A stretch of 64,000 nucleotides of DNA from Nipponacmea schrenckii (taxonomy: Eukaryota > Mollusca > Gastropoda > Lottiidae), in contig JAUJPP010000012.1 of assembly GCA_030562195.1 (NCBI GenBank), forward strand, positions 1,178,001 through 1,242,000, in the 5' to 3' direction. Made by a program: the position numbers and the translations under genes. The notes under the pieces were generated by a model. That model had not been told where the DNA came from and ran no database searches. It was given only the letters and a program-made list of their open reading frames with translations. This document shows, piece by piece, positions 1-10,105 of the stretch (positions are counted from its first letter, which is position 1; every line of letters starts with the position of its first letter).

Positions 1-256
1 GGTTTGGTGGTGGTTTGAGAAATCGTACGATCTGGTCGGAACGAATGTCATGGCGGTGAAACTCGGCCCTGGATAGTGTGGCGTGAGTGATTCAGTCTTC
101 TACATTCTTCCAAAACTCGTTATGATCATGGTGGTTGTTGGTTTGGTTTGGTTTGGTTTGGTTTGATTATCTGTCTGTGCTTGGAAGAGTTGAAGACCTA
201 AAAGAAAGAAGAAAAGGAGACGTGAGAAAGGAGAGAAGAAGAGAAAAAAGCTTTCA

Positions 257-290
<34 letters not shown>

Positions 291-363
291 AGATGTTCTC
301 TTTTGTTTCTGCTATGAAACTTGTTTTGAAAATTGATTATATAAATTTTAAAAGAAACTTAGG
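1..363. repeat. Non-coding start of window with simple repeats
   Basis: No credible gene is visible. A (GGTTT)n microsatellite lies at about 140-165 and an uninterrupted run of 31 A at 258-288. The A run is on the plus strand, so it is not the tail of the neighbouring minus-strand LINE fragment. Confidence 0.6.
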
Positions 364-1128
364 TTATCTGTTTAAAACAGATGTGGTAATAAATTGGTAG
401 ATGAGTTCCATTATTTTGTACCAGTGGTCCGTGGGTGGAGCCAAAATATTCTGTATGGTGATTGGTATGCCGTTGGTTTCCAGGTAGTCCGTCAATGTCT
501 TACGAGATGGTTTCAATTCGGTGCATTGAATGAGAAGATGCGTCCTGGTGGCAACGTGTCCGCATCGGCATTTAATTGCATTGAACTGATGGTCTCGCAT
601 GACATGGTTGGTGCGTAGTCTGGTTACCAGTTTACAGATGGCTACAGAAGGATGGTTAATTTTGGTTTGGTTTGGTATCTTCGGATCGATCTGGTATCTA
701 TCGGTGTTGAGGTTCCTTAGCATGTCGTCCCATTTCTGGTTGATCTTAGAGGACACGAGACTGCAAAATTCTTCATACGAGAATTTTACAGGCTCGATGT
801 TCTCCAGACCCAAACTGTCCTTGGCAACACGGTCAGCTTGTTCGTTTCCAGGGATGAAGACGTGCGACGGGATCCATGATAGTTCGATCTGGTGGTTGTT
901 GTTGGTTTGGTAGTCGTGAATCATACTTCGGATGTTCGTTAAAACTTCTGACCTACAATTAGAAAAATTGTTAGAAATAGACTGAAGGCTACTTAGTGAG
1001 TCAGACAGGATTACGGCAGGTTCCGTATAGTTGAGGGATAGCCATGCTATGGCGTCCCTGATAGCTAGTAGTTCTGCAGTGAACACTGAGCAGTGTGAGT
1101 AGTAATAGAACTTACAGATATCCGGCAC
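364..1128 (-). pseudogene. LINE retrotransposon ORF2 3' end: RNase H domain and C-terminal tail
   Basis: The reading frame encodes the RNase H domain of a non-LTR retrotransposon and the region after it. Visible motifs are SVFTAELLAI (catalytic Glu), ILSDSLSSLQSI (catalytic Asp) and WIPSHVFIPGNEQADRVAK (the conserved SHxxxxGNExAD block). A tail with CRCGH...THLLIQC, a Cys/His cluster usual in Jockey/I-type LINEs, follows. The endonuclease and reverse transcriptase are missing, so this is a fragment. The first dozen or so residues come from one arm of a perfect inverted repeat (1098-1188), so true homology probably begins near base 1100. The frame has no internal stop, which suggests a fairly young insertion. 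Which LINE clade it belongs to is not settled from the sequence alone. Confidence 0.85.
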
Positions 1129-1188
1129 CCCTCCGCTTCGCTCCGCTCCGCTCCGAGCTACCGGATATCTGTAAGTTCTATTACTACT
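1098..1188. repeat. Perfect 28-bp inverted repeat with GC-rich loop
   Basis: The arms 1098-1125 and 1161-1188 are exact reverse complements. They flank a 35-nt loop made of CGCTC-like repeats. The structure marks the broken edge of the LINE fragment and could form a cruciform, or it could record a fold-back duplication at a breakpoint. Confidence 0.85.
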
Positions 1189-2100
1189 ATTTGCCCACCC
1201 GCCCTCCCTTTAAATAACCAAAAAATGTCTTAAATAAACATTCACTTTAAACTTCATGATATATTATAACTAAATTGTTTAATCAATATTCTCTTTAACA
1301 TTCTAGAATATTCTCGAACTTTATTAACTGCGTCGTAATAGATCACACCTGTTACTTGCCAACTCATTTTGAAGCCGGTCGTGTTAATGTACAGTTCAGT
1401 TTCTGTTTACTCTAGGTGTAATATTCTTTGGACAAGAGATTAACAGAATTATATCCAATTAAGGTATGTAATCTCTAAATCTAATATTAACAGTTTAATA
1501 ATATCAAATTTTCGTTAGTTTGTCAATTCTCAAATTAAAATGAATGGTTTCAGAAATCGGACAATGTTTTAAAATAATTCTGAAGAAGTAACGTTCTGGA
1601 AACTAATGTTATTTGATAATATTTATCAATCTTATCTAAAACAGTTCTAAGATTCTGTTTAGAAAGGTAAGTGTGTAAAATATATTTAATAATAAATTCT
1701 CCATTTCATGTTTCAGGTTACGTGACAAGTATTCCACCAGATGTTATGAATAATCAATAATACAGTATTGACTCAGAAATATGTGTAATGTACCATGTGA
1801 TCTTATTAACATAGAAAAGGAATATCATTCCTCTGAGATTGCGCATTGGAGTATTGACGTAATAAAGGAATATCATTCCTCTGAGACTGCGCAGTAGTGT
1901 ATTGATGTAATAAAGGAATAATAGTGCTTTGAGACTGCGTATTTGACTAGTAACTGAATAACAACATCCGTAACTATGAGTTGAACAATAAATAATAATT
2001 TATGATAATGTTGTATTGATTATGAACCTTTGAATTTATTTATACTTATAATAAAATTCTTTTGTTGTATTTCTTTTATCAAATCTACTATATTAAAAAT
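1189..2100. other. AT-rich spacer before the Polinton genes, with a 48-bp triplicate
   Basis: No coding region is seen. Three tandem copies of a 48-bp unit, each starting near AAAGGAATATCATTCC, lie at about 1816-1940. They could be the left end or regulatory DNA of the Polinton-like element, but no terminal inverted repeat was found to prove this. Confidence 0.5.
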
Positions 2101-2232
2101 ATGGGATTGATTTTAAAGCATGAAAAGGAAAAGTTCAATTACACTGGAGATGGTTTCTTCTCTGGATTGATGTCCCTTATACCAAAGGTTACATCCTTTG
2201 TAACTAAAAACAAAGACCAAAAATGTCTTTGA
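2101..2232 (+). CDS. Small 43-residue Polinton-type ORF
   Basis: An ATG-initiated 43-codon frame ends inside the start of the PLA2 gene, overlapping it by 10 bp. The peptide contains GDGFFSGLMSLIPK, a glycine-rich amphipathic stretch. It resembles the small capsid-associated or membrane-active proteins encoded beside PLA2-like genes in Polintons and adintoviruses, but that likeness is recalled rather than searched. Alternatively it is the remnant N-terminus of a longer gene. Confidence 0.4.
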   Translation: MGLILKHEKEKFNYTGDGFFSGLMSLIPKVTSFVTKNKDQKCL

Positions 2233-2552
2233 TAAACATTCACTCCCCTACAACTTATTTCGGATCAGGAGACATTCAAAAATCTCTAACTAAACTTCCC
2301 GGTTTTCCATGGACTAAATATAAAGGTGAGAAACATCTTCCAGGTCATAACTACACTGGTCCGGGAACTAGGTTAGATTTACGATTGGATGAAAATGATA
2401 ATCCAAAACCAGGTGAAGAACCTGTTAATAGAGTTGATGCTGCAGCACTTAAACACGACAAACTATACAGAAATGAAGACTTACAATTTCGACACGAAGC
2501 AGACAAACAAATGATTAAAGAATTAGAATCTATTCCAAATCCTATTTTTTAG
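2223..2552 (+). CDS. Parvovirus-like phospholipase A2 domain protein (Polinton)
   Basis: The 109-residue frame carries the two hallmarks of the viral PLA2 fold: a calcium-loop motif YTGPGT (residues about 43-48) and the catalytic HD pair in ALKHDKLY (about 75-82), preceded by NRVDAAA. In parvoviruses this domain sits in VP1 and breaches the endosomal membrane; similar domains occur in Polinton/Maverick elements. The frame stops just after a T6 run at about 2545-2550, and a matching basic C-terminal stretch (containing KSKMKLGMG) continues in another frame into the next gene. The gene therefore looks frameshifted near its end. It sits directly upstream of the integrase on the same strand. Confidence 0.75.
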   Translation: MSLINIHSPTTYFGSGDIQKSLTKLPGFPWTKYKGEKHLPGHNYTGPGTRLDLRLDENDNPKPGEEPVNRVDAAALKHDKLYRNEDLQFRHEADKQMIKELESIPNPIF

Positions 2553-2598
2553 AGAAAAAGTTGAAAGAGCATTAATCATAAGATTATTAAAATCAAAA

Positions 2599-3388
2599 AT
2601 GAAATTAGGTATGGGAATAGCAGATGAAATTCATAAAGAATTCAGAAAAACTAAAAACTTTTTAAAAGTGAAAGTATTTGCCAAAGACGATATATGGTCT
2701 GCAGATTTAATTAATATGCCCCCAGAAAGAGGTTATAAATATTGTTTAACAGTTATAGATTTATATACAAGATACGCTTGGGTTATTCCTCTAAAAAAAC
2801 AAAACAGGTCTAACTGTTAAAAAAGCATTTGAAACAATAATGAAACATAGAAAACCCAAAAAGTTATGGGTAGATCAAGGAACAGAATTTTATAATAAAA
2901 ATATGAAATCTTTAGGGTTTGAAATTTACAGTACATATAACGAAGGTAAAGCTGTAGTAATTGAGAGATTTAACAGAACTCTAAAAAACAAATTATTCAA
3001 AAAGTTCACAGAATTAAATTCACAAAAATGGCTTAAAATATTACCTATTGTTGTCGATGAATATAATAATAAAATTCATTCATCTATAAAAGTTACTCCT
3101 ACAGAAGCTTCAAAAAATCCAGATATTATAAAATCAATTAACACACAAAACAATTTTGAAAAAGAGAATTTAAATATTAAACTCAAATTTAAAGTTGGAG
3201 ATAGAGTTCGTATTTATAAATATAAAAGTAAATTTGAAAAAGGTTATGTTGGATATTGGACGAATGAAATCTTTATTATTGATAAAGTTAATAAAACTTC
3301 ACCACCAACTTACAGTTTAGTAGATTTACATGGTGAAGAAATCTTGGGTAGATTTTATCAAAACGAACTTCAAAAAACTGATTTTTAA
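2599..3388 (+). pseudogene. Polinton/Maverick rve-type integrase, frameshifted
   Basis: Two plus-strand frames (2599-2820 and 2840-3388) together cover a retroviral-type DDE integrase. The catalytic Asp in DDIWSADLINM is in the first part; the second Asp in LWVDQGTEFYN and the Glu in VVIERFNRTL are in the second. The C-terminus has a chromo/SH3-like stretch (KVGDRVRIYKYKS, then GYWTNEIFIIDKV), as in Polinton integrases. The frame changes at an A7 run near 2795-2802, a one-base shift. The N-terminal zinc-binding region looks shortened and fused to the tail of the PLA2 gene. Family members insert Polintons and leave 6-bp duplications; this copy is probably dead. Confidence 0.85.
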
Positions 3389-3391
3389 AAA

Positions 3392-3793
3392 ATGATTACT
3401 TTCGAAGAATTCTTACAAAAATACGGAACTGATACTACAACAAATTTTCAATTAATCAGATGGGCAAAAGAATTAAACATAAAGCCTTTTTATTATTGTA
3501 TGCGTGATGAAATATCATCTCTTAAAAATAAAACAAAGTTTTATGCTATTACTTCAGATCAAAAAGGTGTTCATCATTCTGCTTTATTCAAAGGGGATTC
3601 AATGTATTTTTTTGATTCATATGGATTAGATCCAACTAAAGAAATTATTGATTTGAATTATGGTCCGATAAAATGTTCAACTTTTCAAATTAAAAAACCA
3701 GGAGATAAATTTTGTGGACAACTTTCACTTTGGGTTTTATATCAATTAAGTTTAGGTAAATCATTTGAACAAATAGTATTAAATCTTGTTTAA
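3392..3793 (+). CDS. Adenain-like cysteine protease (Polinton PRO)
   Basis: This intact 133-residue frame starts 3 bp after the integrase stop. It has the order of an adenovirus/Ulp1-type cysteine protease: a His in GVHHSALF (about residue 65-72), an acidic residue in MYFFDSYGLDP, and the nucleophile Cys in DKFCGQLSLWVLYQL near the C-terminus. In Polintons this enzyme is thought to mature virion proteins. It overlaps the next gene's region by a few bases, so the cluster is tightly packed in the manner of a virus. No stop or shift is visible. Confidence 0.8.
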   Translation: MITFEEFLQKYGTDTTTNFQLIRWAKELNIKPFYYCMRDEISSLKNKTKFYAITSDQKGVHHSALFKGDSMYFFDSYGLDPTKEIIDLNYGPIKCSTFQIKKPGDKFCGQLSLWVLYQLSLGKSFEQIVLNLV

Positions 3794-3797
3794 AAAA

Positions 3798-4337
3798 ATG
3801 GCCAATAAATTTGGTCTAGGAAACTTAAAGAATGAAGCTCCTACATTAACGATTAATAAATTCAAACCATATTTTGTAGATCAAACTGGAGACACACTTC
3901 AAGGTGATATAGATATGAATAATTTCAAAATAACTAATTTAAAATTTCCTCAACATAAAAAAGATGCAATAAATAAAGCTTATTTAAGTCAAACAACTAA
4001 AAGTTTACATCAAAAAATAACTGTATTAGATAAAGATAGTAAAAACCAATTAGAAAATCATCAAAAACTTTTAGATTCACATCATAAAAAACTAGAAAGT
4101 TATCAACAACAATTAGCTAATATAGTTGATAAAACTCAGTTGGACAGAATAAATTTATTAATATCACAGCTAGACGATAAAATTACAAAACAAAAATCAT
4201 ATATTAAACAACTCATAGGTAACATTAAACCAGGTATAAATGAGGAACGATTGAAACAAGAATTATATAATCTTGAAACGAAACTAAATCATGATAATGA
4301 ACTAACAGAAATTAAAACCTATATTCAACTAACAATT
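3798..4337 (+). pseudogene. Polinton fibre-like coiled-coil protein, 5' part
   Basis: The ATG at 3798 starts a protein with a head motif GDTLQGDIDMNNFKITNL followed by DAINKAYL, which resembles the head of phage tail-fibre proteins. A long Gln/Lys/Leu-rich coiled coil follows, built of repeats of about 74 residues (QLDDKITKQK, then a GxxKPGI turn, ERLKQEL and LTEIKTYI). The gene is cut at base 4337 by DNA transposon 1 and resumes at 7633. A one-base insertion just before the cut (relative to the next repeat) would also break the frame. It most likely encoded a trimeric fibre of a Polinton virion; that role is inferred. Confidence 0.65.
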
Positions 4338-6245
4338 GAAGAGTTTCATCGCAAAACGAGATATATCCATTTTAGTCAATTTGATAAAAATTACATTTTT
4401 CACCGACAATATACATAACTTGGGAAGAAAGCCATAGTTTGTATTTAGACTTTATTCTATGAATACTTCAACATCTAACATTAAATACAAATCTGAAATT
4501 TTAAGTTTTTGAAAAAAAAAGAACTTTGATAATTTTTTTTGGCAAAACACAACTTATCCATAAGTGACAAATTTTACAAAATGAGACATATCCGTCATGC
4601 ATAGGAAAATTGATGAACAAAACGATTAATAAAGTTCACAGATTCAATCTACGTAATCATTAGTCTAACTATCAGAATTACCATCACTATCAGATTCAGT
4701 GTTGTTATCTCCAGCATTTGACAAAGCTCCGCGATAGTAATCCATAATATCAGGAGGGGCTCCAATTTCGGCAAGTAACTTTTCAACATCGGCCTTTTTT
4801 GCTGCCTTTACAGTAGAGACCATCTCAAGAGGCTTTGGTTTGAAGTTTGTCCACTGCTTCCCACGTTTCAGAACCGAATGGTAACAGTATTCTGCAGCAT
4901 AGGTTGTTTTGAACCCAATCTTGTCACTCGTGATGGACAGCATCCGGGCATCACTAACCCTGAAAGACCTCTGTGATTTTACAAAATCTTGTGTTTCAGA
5001 TTTGAAATCCTGTGCATTCCAATCAACACCATAAATGTACAGGTTACCATGTTTGCGTAATATATCATAGTAGCCATTGGGGTGGAGGATTGTGTCGTGC
5101 TTACGTATCATCTGCTCAATTCGGCCGAACACTCTGTCAGCTGACAAAAAACTATGTCCAGGAATGGGGAAAGTGAATTCGATTCTAACCTCATGACATA
5201 ATGATTTTCGTAATGCACAGAGCATGGACAATACATTCATGTTCTTGTTTTGTCCAAAGCAGGAATCACTGAAGAGTCTTAGTTTATCCTTTTGGCGTAA
5301 AGTACCCTTCAATCGAACCCGAAGACAGTCGTCCAATGCAGAGGCAATCATGTTCGAGTCTTTTTTGTTTTCGTTCTCCATCCACACATACAGATGGACA
5401 TCATTCCGATTCTGCTCACTGTCTTTACCGTGATGCACGACCACACCAAAGAGATAGAGGTAGAGCTGTCTTGAATAGTAGGCCTGTCCGATTGACGTTC
5501 GGGGCAGAGCCATGTTTTGCATCATGTCGAAGCAAATAGTGAGCGCTGTAGGGTCAACAATACCCAGTTGGTCAAAAAAAAAACTCTAGCTCGTCTACGA
5601 TGCAGGATAAACATAGCTGCTTTTGTTCGTTTATCTTCATCTGTCAAACTAGGATCCTTCATGGAAAGACCATGCTTCGTGCAGGTGGCACATGAATCAG
5701 TTGCTGGGTGCCCAAATCCAAGATTAAAATCTCTGGTAAGTATAGAATAGTATAGTGAATAGCTGACTTGGTCGTGATTCTGTTGCTTGAAAAGTTCATG
5801 CATACGTCGCACCGAAAGATCCGAGGGAAAGTACTTGCGTCCAGGGGCTCCCCTTCGCCCATAATGGCTTGCACGACAAGTAAATGTCTGGATGTGTGCC
5901 TTGACCTGGTCTCGTTTCTTACTCACTTCATCGGCATTGCGCATCCCTCCGCGGTTTTCAGGGCGTGGCTCGGCATTGGTTGTGTAATATTGGGCAATAC
6001 GGGATGGTCTGTCTTTGCTGATACCTGGAATGATACAAACGAAAATCACCATTACAGTACAGAGTATTCAATATCCAGAAAATAAATCCTAATCGGTGAA
6101 CAAACAGGAAGCACTCACATCCATTATTAATGTAATTCTGGCATATTTTTGTTGTAATGACCTGCAACGGTAAGGACAGAAATATATTGTAGATTCATAT
6201 ACCGTTTTTCTATATTTAAAGAGAACGAATATACAGGCATGGTTC

Positions 6246-6804
6246 ACCCCCCCCCCCCCCCTTTCCCCCCGTTGGCCACCTGAGGTGAACGAAAAAAGAA
6301 GCTTGGCATGTAAACCAGAGGTGCATACCCCGCAAATGACCTTATGGGGCCGCGGTGGCTCAGTGAGTTAGACGCTTGCTCGCTAGCTTGAAGGTCCAGG
6401 GTTCAATCCCGGCGTTGGTCGAGATTTTTCCTTCGGATTTTTCAGCCCGGTTTCCCCATGTCAGTGATGCAGGTCGGAGGGGCTGACATGGAAAAAGCGT
6501 CTAGTCGTTGGGATGGGACAATAAACTGAGGCCCCGTGTGCTACAGGCTGTGCACGTTAAAGATCCCCCGACAGTTGGAAATCGATAATAAGAGTAGGCA
6601 AATGCCGCTGTCCTGGCAAAATTTCCCTCATTGTACACTGCATGGCCTTTTGCCCGTCCTCATTAGCCCAACTAGGTGCAGAAGAGCAGGACGTAAAACT
6701 CCATTTCAATTCATTTCATTTCATTGCAAATGACCTTAGAAATTACGAAAAAAAAAGGAAAAAAAAATCAAAATTTTATGGGGTCAACCCCCCCCCCCCC
6801 CCCC
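6246..6804. repeat. Poly-C tracts beside the SINE
   Basis: C runs lie at about 6247-6261 and 6789-6804. Similar runs recur at about 38105-38119, 40467-40478 and 41226-41239. They are G-rich on the minus strand and could form quadruplexes or be collapsed or expanded in assembly. Confidence 0.6.
6345..6725 (+). mobile_element. tRNA-derived SINE with 13-bp target duplication
   Basis: The 381-bp body starts with a tRNA-like head: an A-box region GTGGCTCAGTGAGTTAGACG and a B-box GGTTCAATCCC, both pol III promoter elements. It ends in an (ATTTC)n tail. GCAAATGACCTTA flanks it perfectly at 6332-6344 and 6726-6738. Truncated copies of the same SINE lie at 43672-43717, 44195-44400 and 48529-48603. 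Confidence 0.9.
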
Positions 6805-7632
6805 TTTCAATAATTCTACATTAATATTGTTTATAATCTTAATAAATTCTACATAATAATAAATAATGTTTAGCTTACCAAACACACTGAGGAATGTTTT
6901 CTTGCATACTTTTATCTTCCTGGGGTGATTGGTCTCAGAGAGAAGTGTGTACGAAACAGTAATGTCCTTGTGTTTTTTAAGTTTTCCATCCTGCACACGT
7001 CGGCGTTTAGGCTCAGAAATATTCATCAAACTTAAGATAAAGGCATCCTGGGCTACTTTGTCGGGGGAACCATAGAATTTAGCATGATTTAATGCCAAGT
7101 CTGCGTAAATTTAAAGGTATCTGCATGGCACAGACTAGCATTGTCCCGGGCACTGTGAGTGCAGTTTACCTGGGGAATTTTTCCACCACCAGAATGCCTA
7201 ATATTGCGTTTTATTTCACGATCGTGATACTCTGTAGATCGCCCCCGTTTCCGTGGACGAGGAGAAAGTAACACACGATCCTCAAGGCTATCAAAAGTAT
7301 TCATTTAGTCGATTATGCTCCGATATTTCACGATTTTAGCTTAGATTTCAGTAGCAAGGCGAAGTTTTCATGGGCGCCGCCATTTTGTGAATGACGCATG
7401 CGCTGATTGGCTGAGAGGATACGTCGCGGTTTGTGGCAAAATGTCACTGGTGTTTATCGCGTTTAGGAAAGAAACCGTGAATTGGAGTATGTTTTAGCTA
7501 GGGATATATAGCGTTTTGCTGAAAAATTATAACTGTACCGAGTGACCTTGTCAATCGACTATGTTATGGTGACGATAGATTGAAAATTTCAAATTTGGCG
7601 GATATCTCGTTTTTCGATGAAACTCTTCAATT

Positions 7633-8090
7633 AGTTAATGTGGTTGATAAATCTCAATTACAAAATTTAAATTTATTAATATCTCAACTAGACGATAAAA
7701 TTACAAAGCAAAAATTAGATATTAAACAACTGACAAGTAACAATAAACCAGGTATAAGCGATGAAAAATTAAAACAAGAATTAATTAATCTAGAGACGAA
7801 ACTTAATGATGACAGTAAACTAACAGAAATTAAAACTTATGTTCAACAACAATTAGTTAATGTGGTTGATGAAACTCGGTTAGAGAGATTAAGATCATTA
7901 ATATCCAAATTAGATGATAGAATTACAAAAGAGAAAATAGATTTGAAACAACTAATAGATAATATTAAACCAGGTATAAGCGAAGAAAGACTGAAACAAG
8001 AATTGTCTAAATTAGAAACAAATAATAACAACGAGCTAACAGAAATTAAAACCTATATTCAACAACAATTAGTTAGTGTAGCCGACAAAA
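7633..8090 (+). pseudogene. Polinton fibre-like coiled-coil protein, continuation after transposon 1
   Basis: The frame contains two full 74-residue coiled-coil repeats and the start of a third, closely matching the repeat at about 4110-4330 (QLDDKITKQK, KPGIS, KLKQEL, LTEIKTY). It is the same gene as 3798-4337, split by transposon 1. It runs into the 500-N gap, so the C-terminal knob, if any, is not visible. The gap probably reflects trouble assembling these repeats. Confidence 0.7.
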
Positions 8091-8590
8091 NNNNNNNNNN
8101 NNNNNNNNNNNNNNNNNNNNNNNNNNNNNNNNNNNNNNNNNNNNNNNNNNNNNNNNNNNNNNNNNNNNNNNNNNNNNNNNNNNNNNNNNNNNNNNNNNNN
8201 NNNNNNNNNNNNNNNNNNNNNNNNNNNNNNNNNNNNNNNNNNNNNNNNNNNNNNNNNNNNNNNNNNNNNNNNNNNNNNNNNNNNNNNNNNNNNNNNNNNN
8301 NNNNNNNNNNNNNNNNNNNNNNNNNNNNNNNNNNNNNNNNNNNNNNNNNNNNNNNNNNNNNNNNNNNNNNNNNNNNNNNNNNNNNNNNNNNNNNNNNNNN
8401 NNNNNNNNNNNNNNNNNNNNNNNNNNNNNNNNNNNNNNNNNNNNNNNNNNNNNNNNNNNNNNNNNNNNNNNNNNNNNNNNNNNNNNNNNNNNNNNNNNNN
8501 NNNNNNNNNNNNNNNNNNNNNNNNNNNNNNNNNNNNNNNNNNNNNNNNNNNNNNNNNNNNNNNNNNNNNNNNNNNNNNNNNNNNNNNNNN
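8091..8590. other. Assembly gap of exactly 500 N
   Basis: The round length points to a placeholder of unknown true size. The left side is Polinton fibre gene and the right side a Gypsy element, so whether they were adjacent cannot be told. Confidence 0.98.
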
Positions 8591-10105
8591 TCATTTCGAG
8601 GTTATTACTCCGGGCATGTAAATTGAACTTATAATTTCCTTCTTGTCTCTTTCTGGACTTAACAATTTCTGCCGAAGCTGTAGTGTATGCGTATTTTAGT
8701 TTGTCTCTGAGGTTGTCCACATAAGTTTTATAACTCCTAGTTTCCTCATTCTGATTCACTAATCCAAGAATTACGTCAATTGCTAGAGTAGGTTTCCGAC
8801 CAAACATAAGTTCAAACGGTGAATACCCTGTGGTAGCATGTTTCGTTGCATTGTAGGCATGAACTAATGGTGCTACAAATGTTTTCCAGTCTGTCTTTTG
8901 CTCATCGTTCAGTGTTCCTAGCATGTTGAGAAGGGTGCGATTGAACCGTTCGCATTGTCCATTTCCTTGTGGGTGGTATGGGGTGGTCCTAGACTTTCCC
9001 ATGCCTGTCAATCTACAAAGCTCTTTGATAATTTTGCCTTCAAATTGCGCACCTTGGTCACTATGAAGCCTTGTGGGAATACCATAATGAACAATAAAGG
9101 TTTCAAACAAACTCTTTGCAGTTACTGATGCAGATGTGTTTCTCACTGGAACTGCTTGTGCATATCGGGTGAAATGATCTGTTATTACAAGGATGTTGTT
9201 GTAACCACCCTTGCACTCTTCCACACATACATAATCCATGCATATAAGTTCCATAGGTTGGGTTGAGGTGATGCTAACTAAGGGGCATGTGGATGGAGAT
9301 GATTTTCTTCTCAAACATCTATCACAAGTCTTGATATATTCTTCAATATCAGTGATCATCCTGGGCCAATAAAATCGTTCTTTGGCTAAACTGATAGTTC
9401 TATCCCTGCCAGGGTGTCCTACAGCATCGTGGATACCTTCCATAGCCTGTCTCCTATATGCTGTTGGTAATACAAGTCTACATTCTTCCTTATCACCACT
9501 CACTATACGCCTATAAAAAGTACCTGATTGAAGAACGAACCGTTCATACTCTCTGTTGAGTGCAGCTTCTTCTGGAGAATTCGATGGGCGCTGGGGTTTC
9601 TTTCTATTCCTAATGTTATTGATGACCGTATTCAAGAGTTGCTTCTGTCCCCAATCTGTATCTCTGACTAATGAAGTCATCACTGGTGAAGAATCGGGAA
9701 TAACCTGTTGCGACATACTGACTGTATGAATGTATCCTTCATCCAACTCTATGTTCTTAATGGCTTGTATCTGATCCGGGTTTATTTCTGCAAAAGCACT
9801 AGTCTGACTTGGATGACCTAAACGACTCAGAGAATCTGCGTCAACATTTTTCCTTCCAGCTCGATATTTGATGGAAAATGTGTATCCTGACAGAGCAGCT
9901 AGCCAACGATGTCCTGTGGCATCTAACTTTGCGGTGGTAAGAATGTAAGTTAGTGGATTATTGTCAGTATATACTGTGAATTTGGTATTAATAAGGTATT
10001 GGTGGAATTTTTCCACGACTGCCCACTTCAAGGCCAGAAACTCAAGCTTGTGGGCGGGATAATTTTTTTCTGACTTACTTAAGGACCAAGTGTAGTATAT
10101 CGTCG
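8591..10105 (-). pseudogene. Gypsy (Ty3) LTR retrotransposon Pol: RNase H end and integrase
   Basis: From about 10090 downward the frame encodes the RNase H tail (FTVYTDNNPLTYIL, then KNVDADSLSR). The H2C2 zinc finger of integrase follows (HDAVGHPGRDRT, CDRCLRRK), then the DDE core: Asp in ELICMDYVCVE, Asp in RLHSDQGAQFE, Glu in GQCERFNRTLL. The tail FELMFGRKPTLAID is also typical. The frame is open for about 480 residues until the gap. The N-terminal RNase H part is cut by transposon 2 at 10105; the remaining upstream part lies at 13859-14195. LTRs and gag are not in the window. Confidence 0.93.

Larger units (their letters stand above)
4665..7304 (-). pseudogene. Putative transposase of element 1, broken into several pieces
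   Basis: Reading from 7304 downward, the pieces are 7304-7089 (basic N-terminus), 7098-6850, 6052-5560 and 5525-4665. The third has a C-x2-C pair in DSCATCTKHG and an HYGRRGAPGRKY motif. The fourth has the RNase H-like core, with LRLFSDSCFGQNKN and GHSFLSADRVFGRIE, and an Asp-rich end. A frame change at an A/T run near 5572-5582 separates the last two; the region 6150-6850 holds the SINE and poly-C tracts. The same motifs in the same order occur in the gene at 10695-13063. The family is widespread in invertebrate genomes as uncharacterised proteins (I believe Pfam DUF7869). Transposase function is inferred from the terminal repeats and target duplications. Confidence 0.75.
4338..7628 (-). mobile_element. 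DNA transposon 1 (DUF7869-like transposase family), inserted in the fibre gene
   Basis: The element is 3291 bp. Its left end reads GAAGAGTTTCATCGC and its right end, reverse-complemented, GAAGAGTTTCATCGA; the terminal repeats match at 26 of the first 27 positions. It is flanked by AATT at 4334-4337 and 7629-7632. A paralogous fibre repeat at about 7848-7862 shows the unoccupied site with one AATT, so 4 bp were duplicated. It contains a broken minus-strand transposase-like gene and a SINE. Confidence 0.85.

Noticed and set aside
135..317. 60-codon frame with FGLVWFD and poly-Lys
   Set aside because: It is translated microsatellite and the A31 run.
394..913. Plus-strand frames opposite the LINE RNase H
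   Set aside because: They are antisense shadows of a clear RNase H domain.
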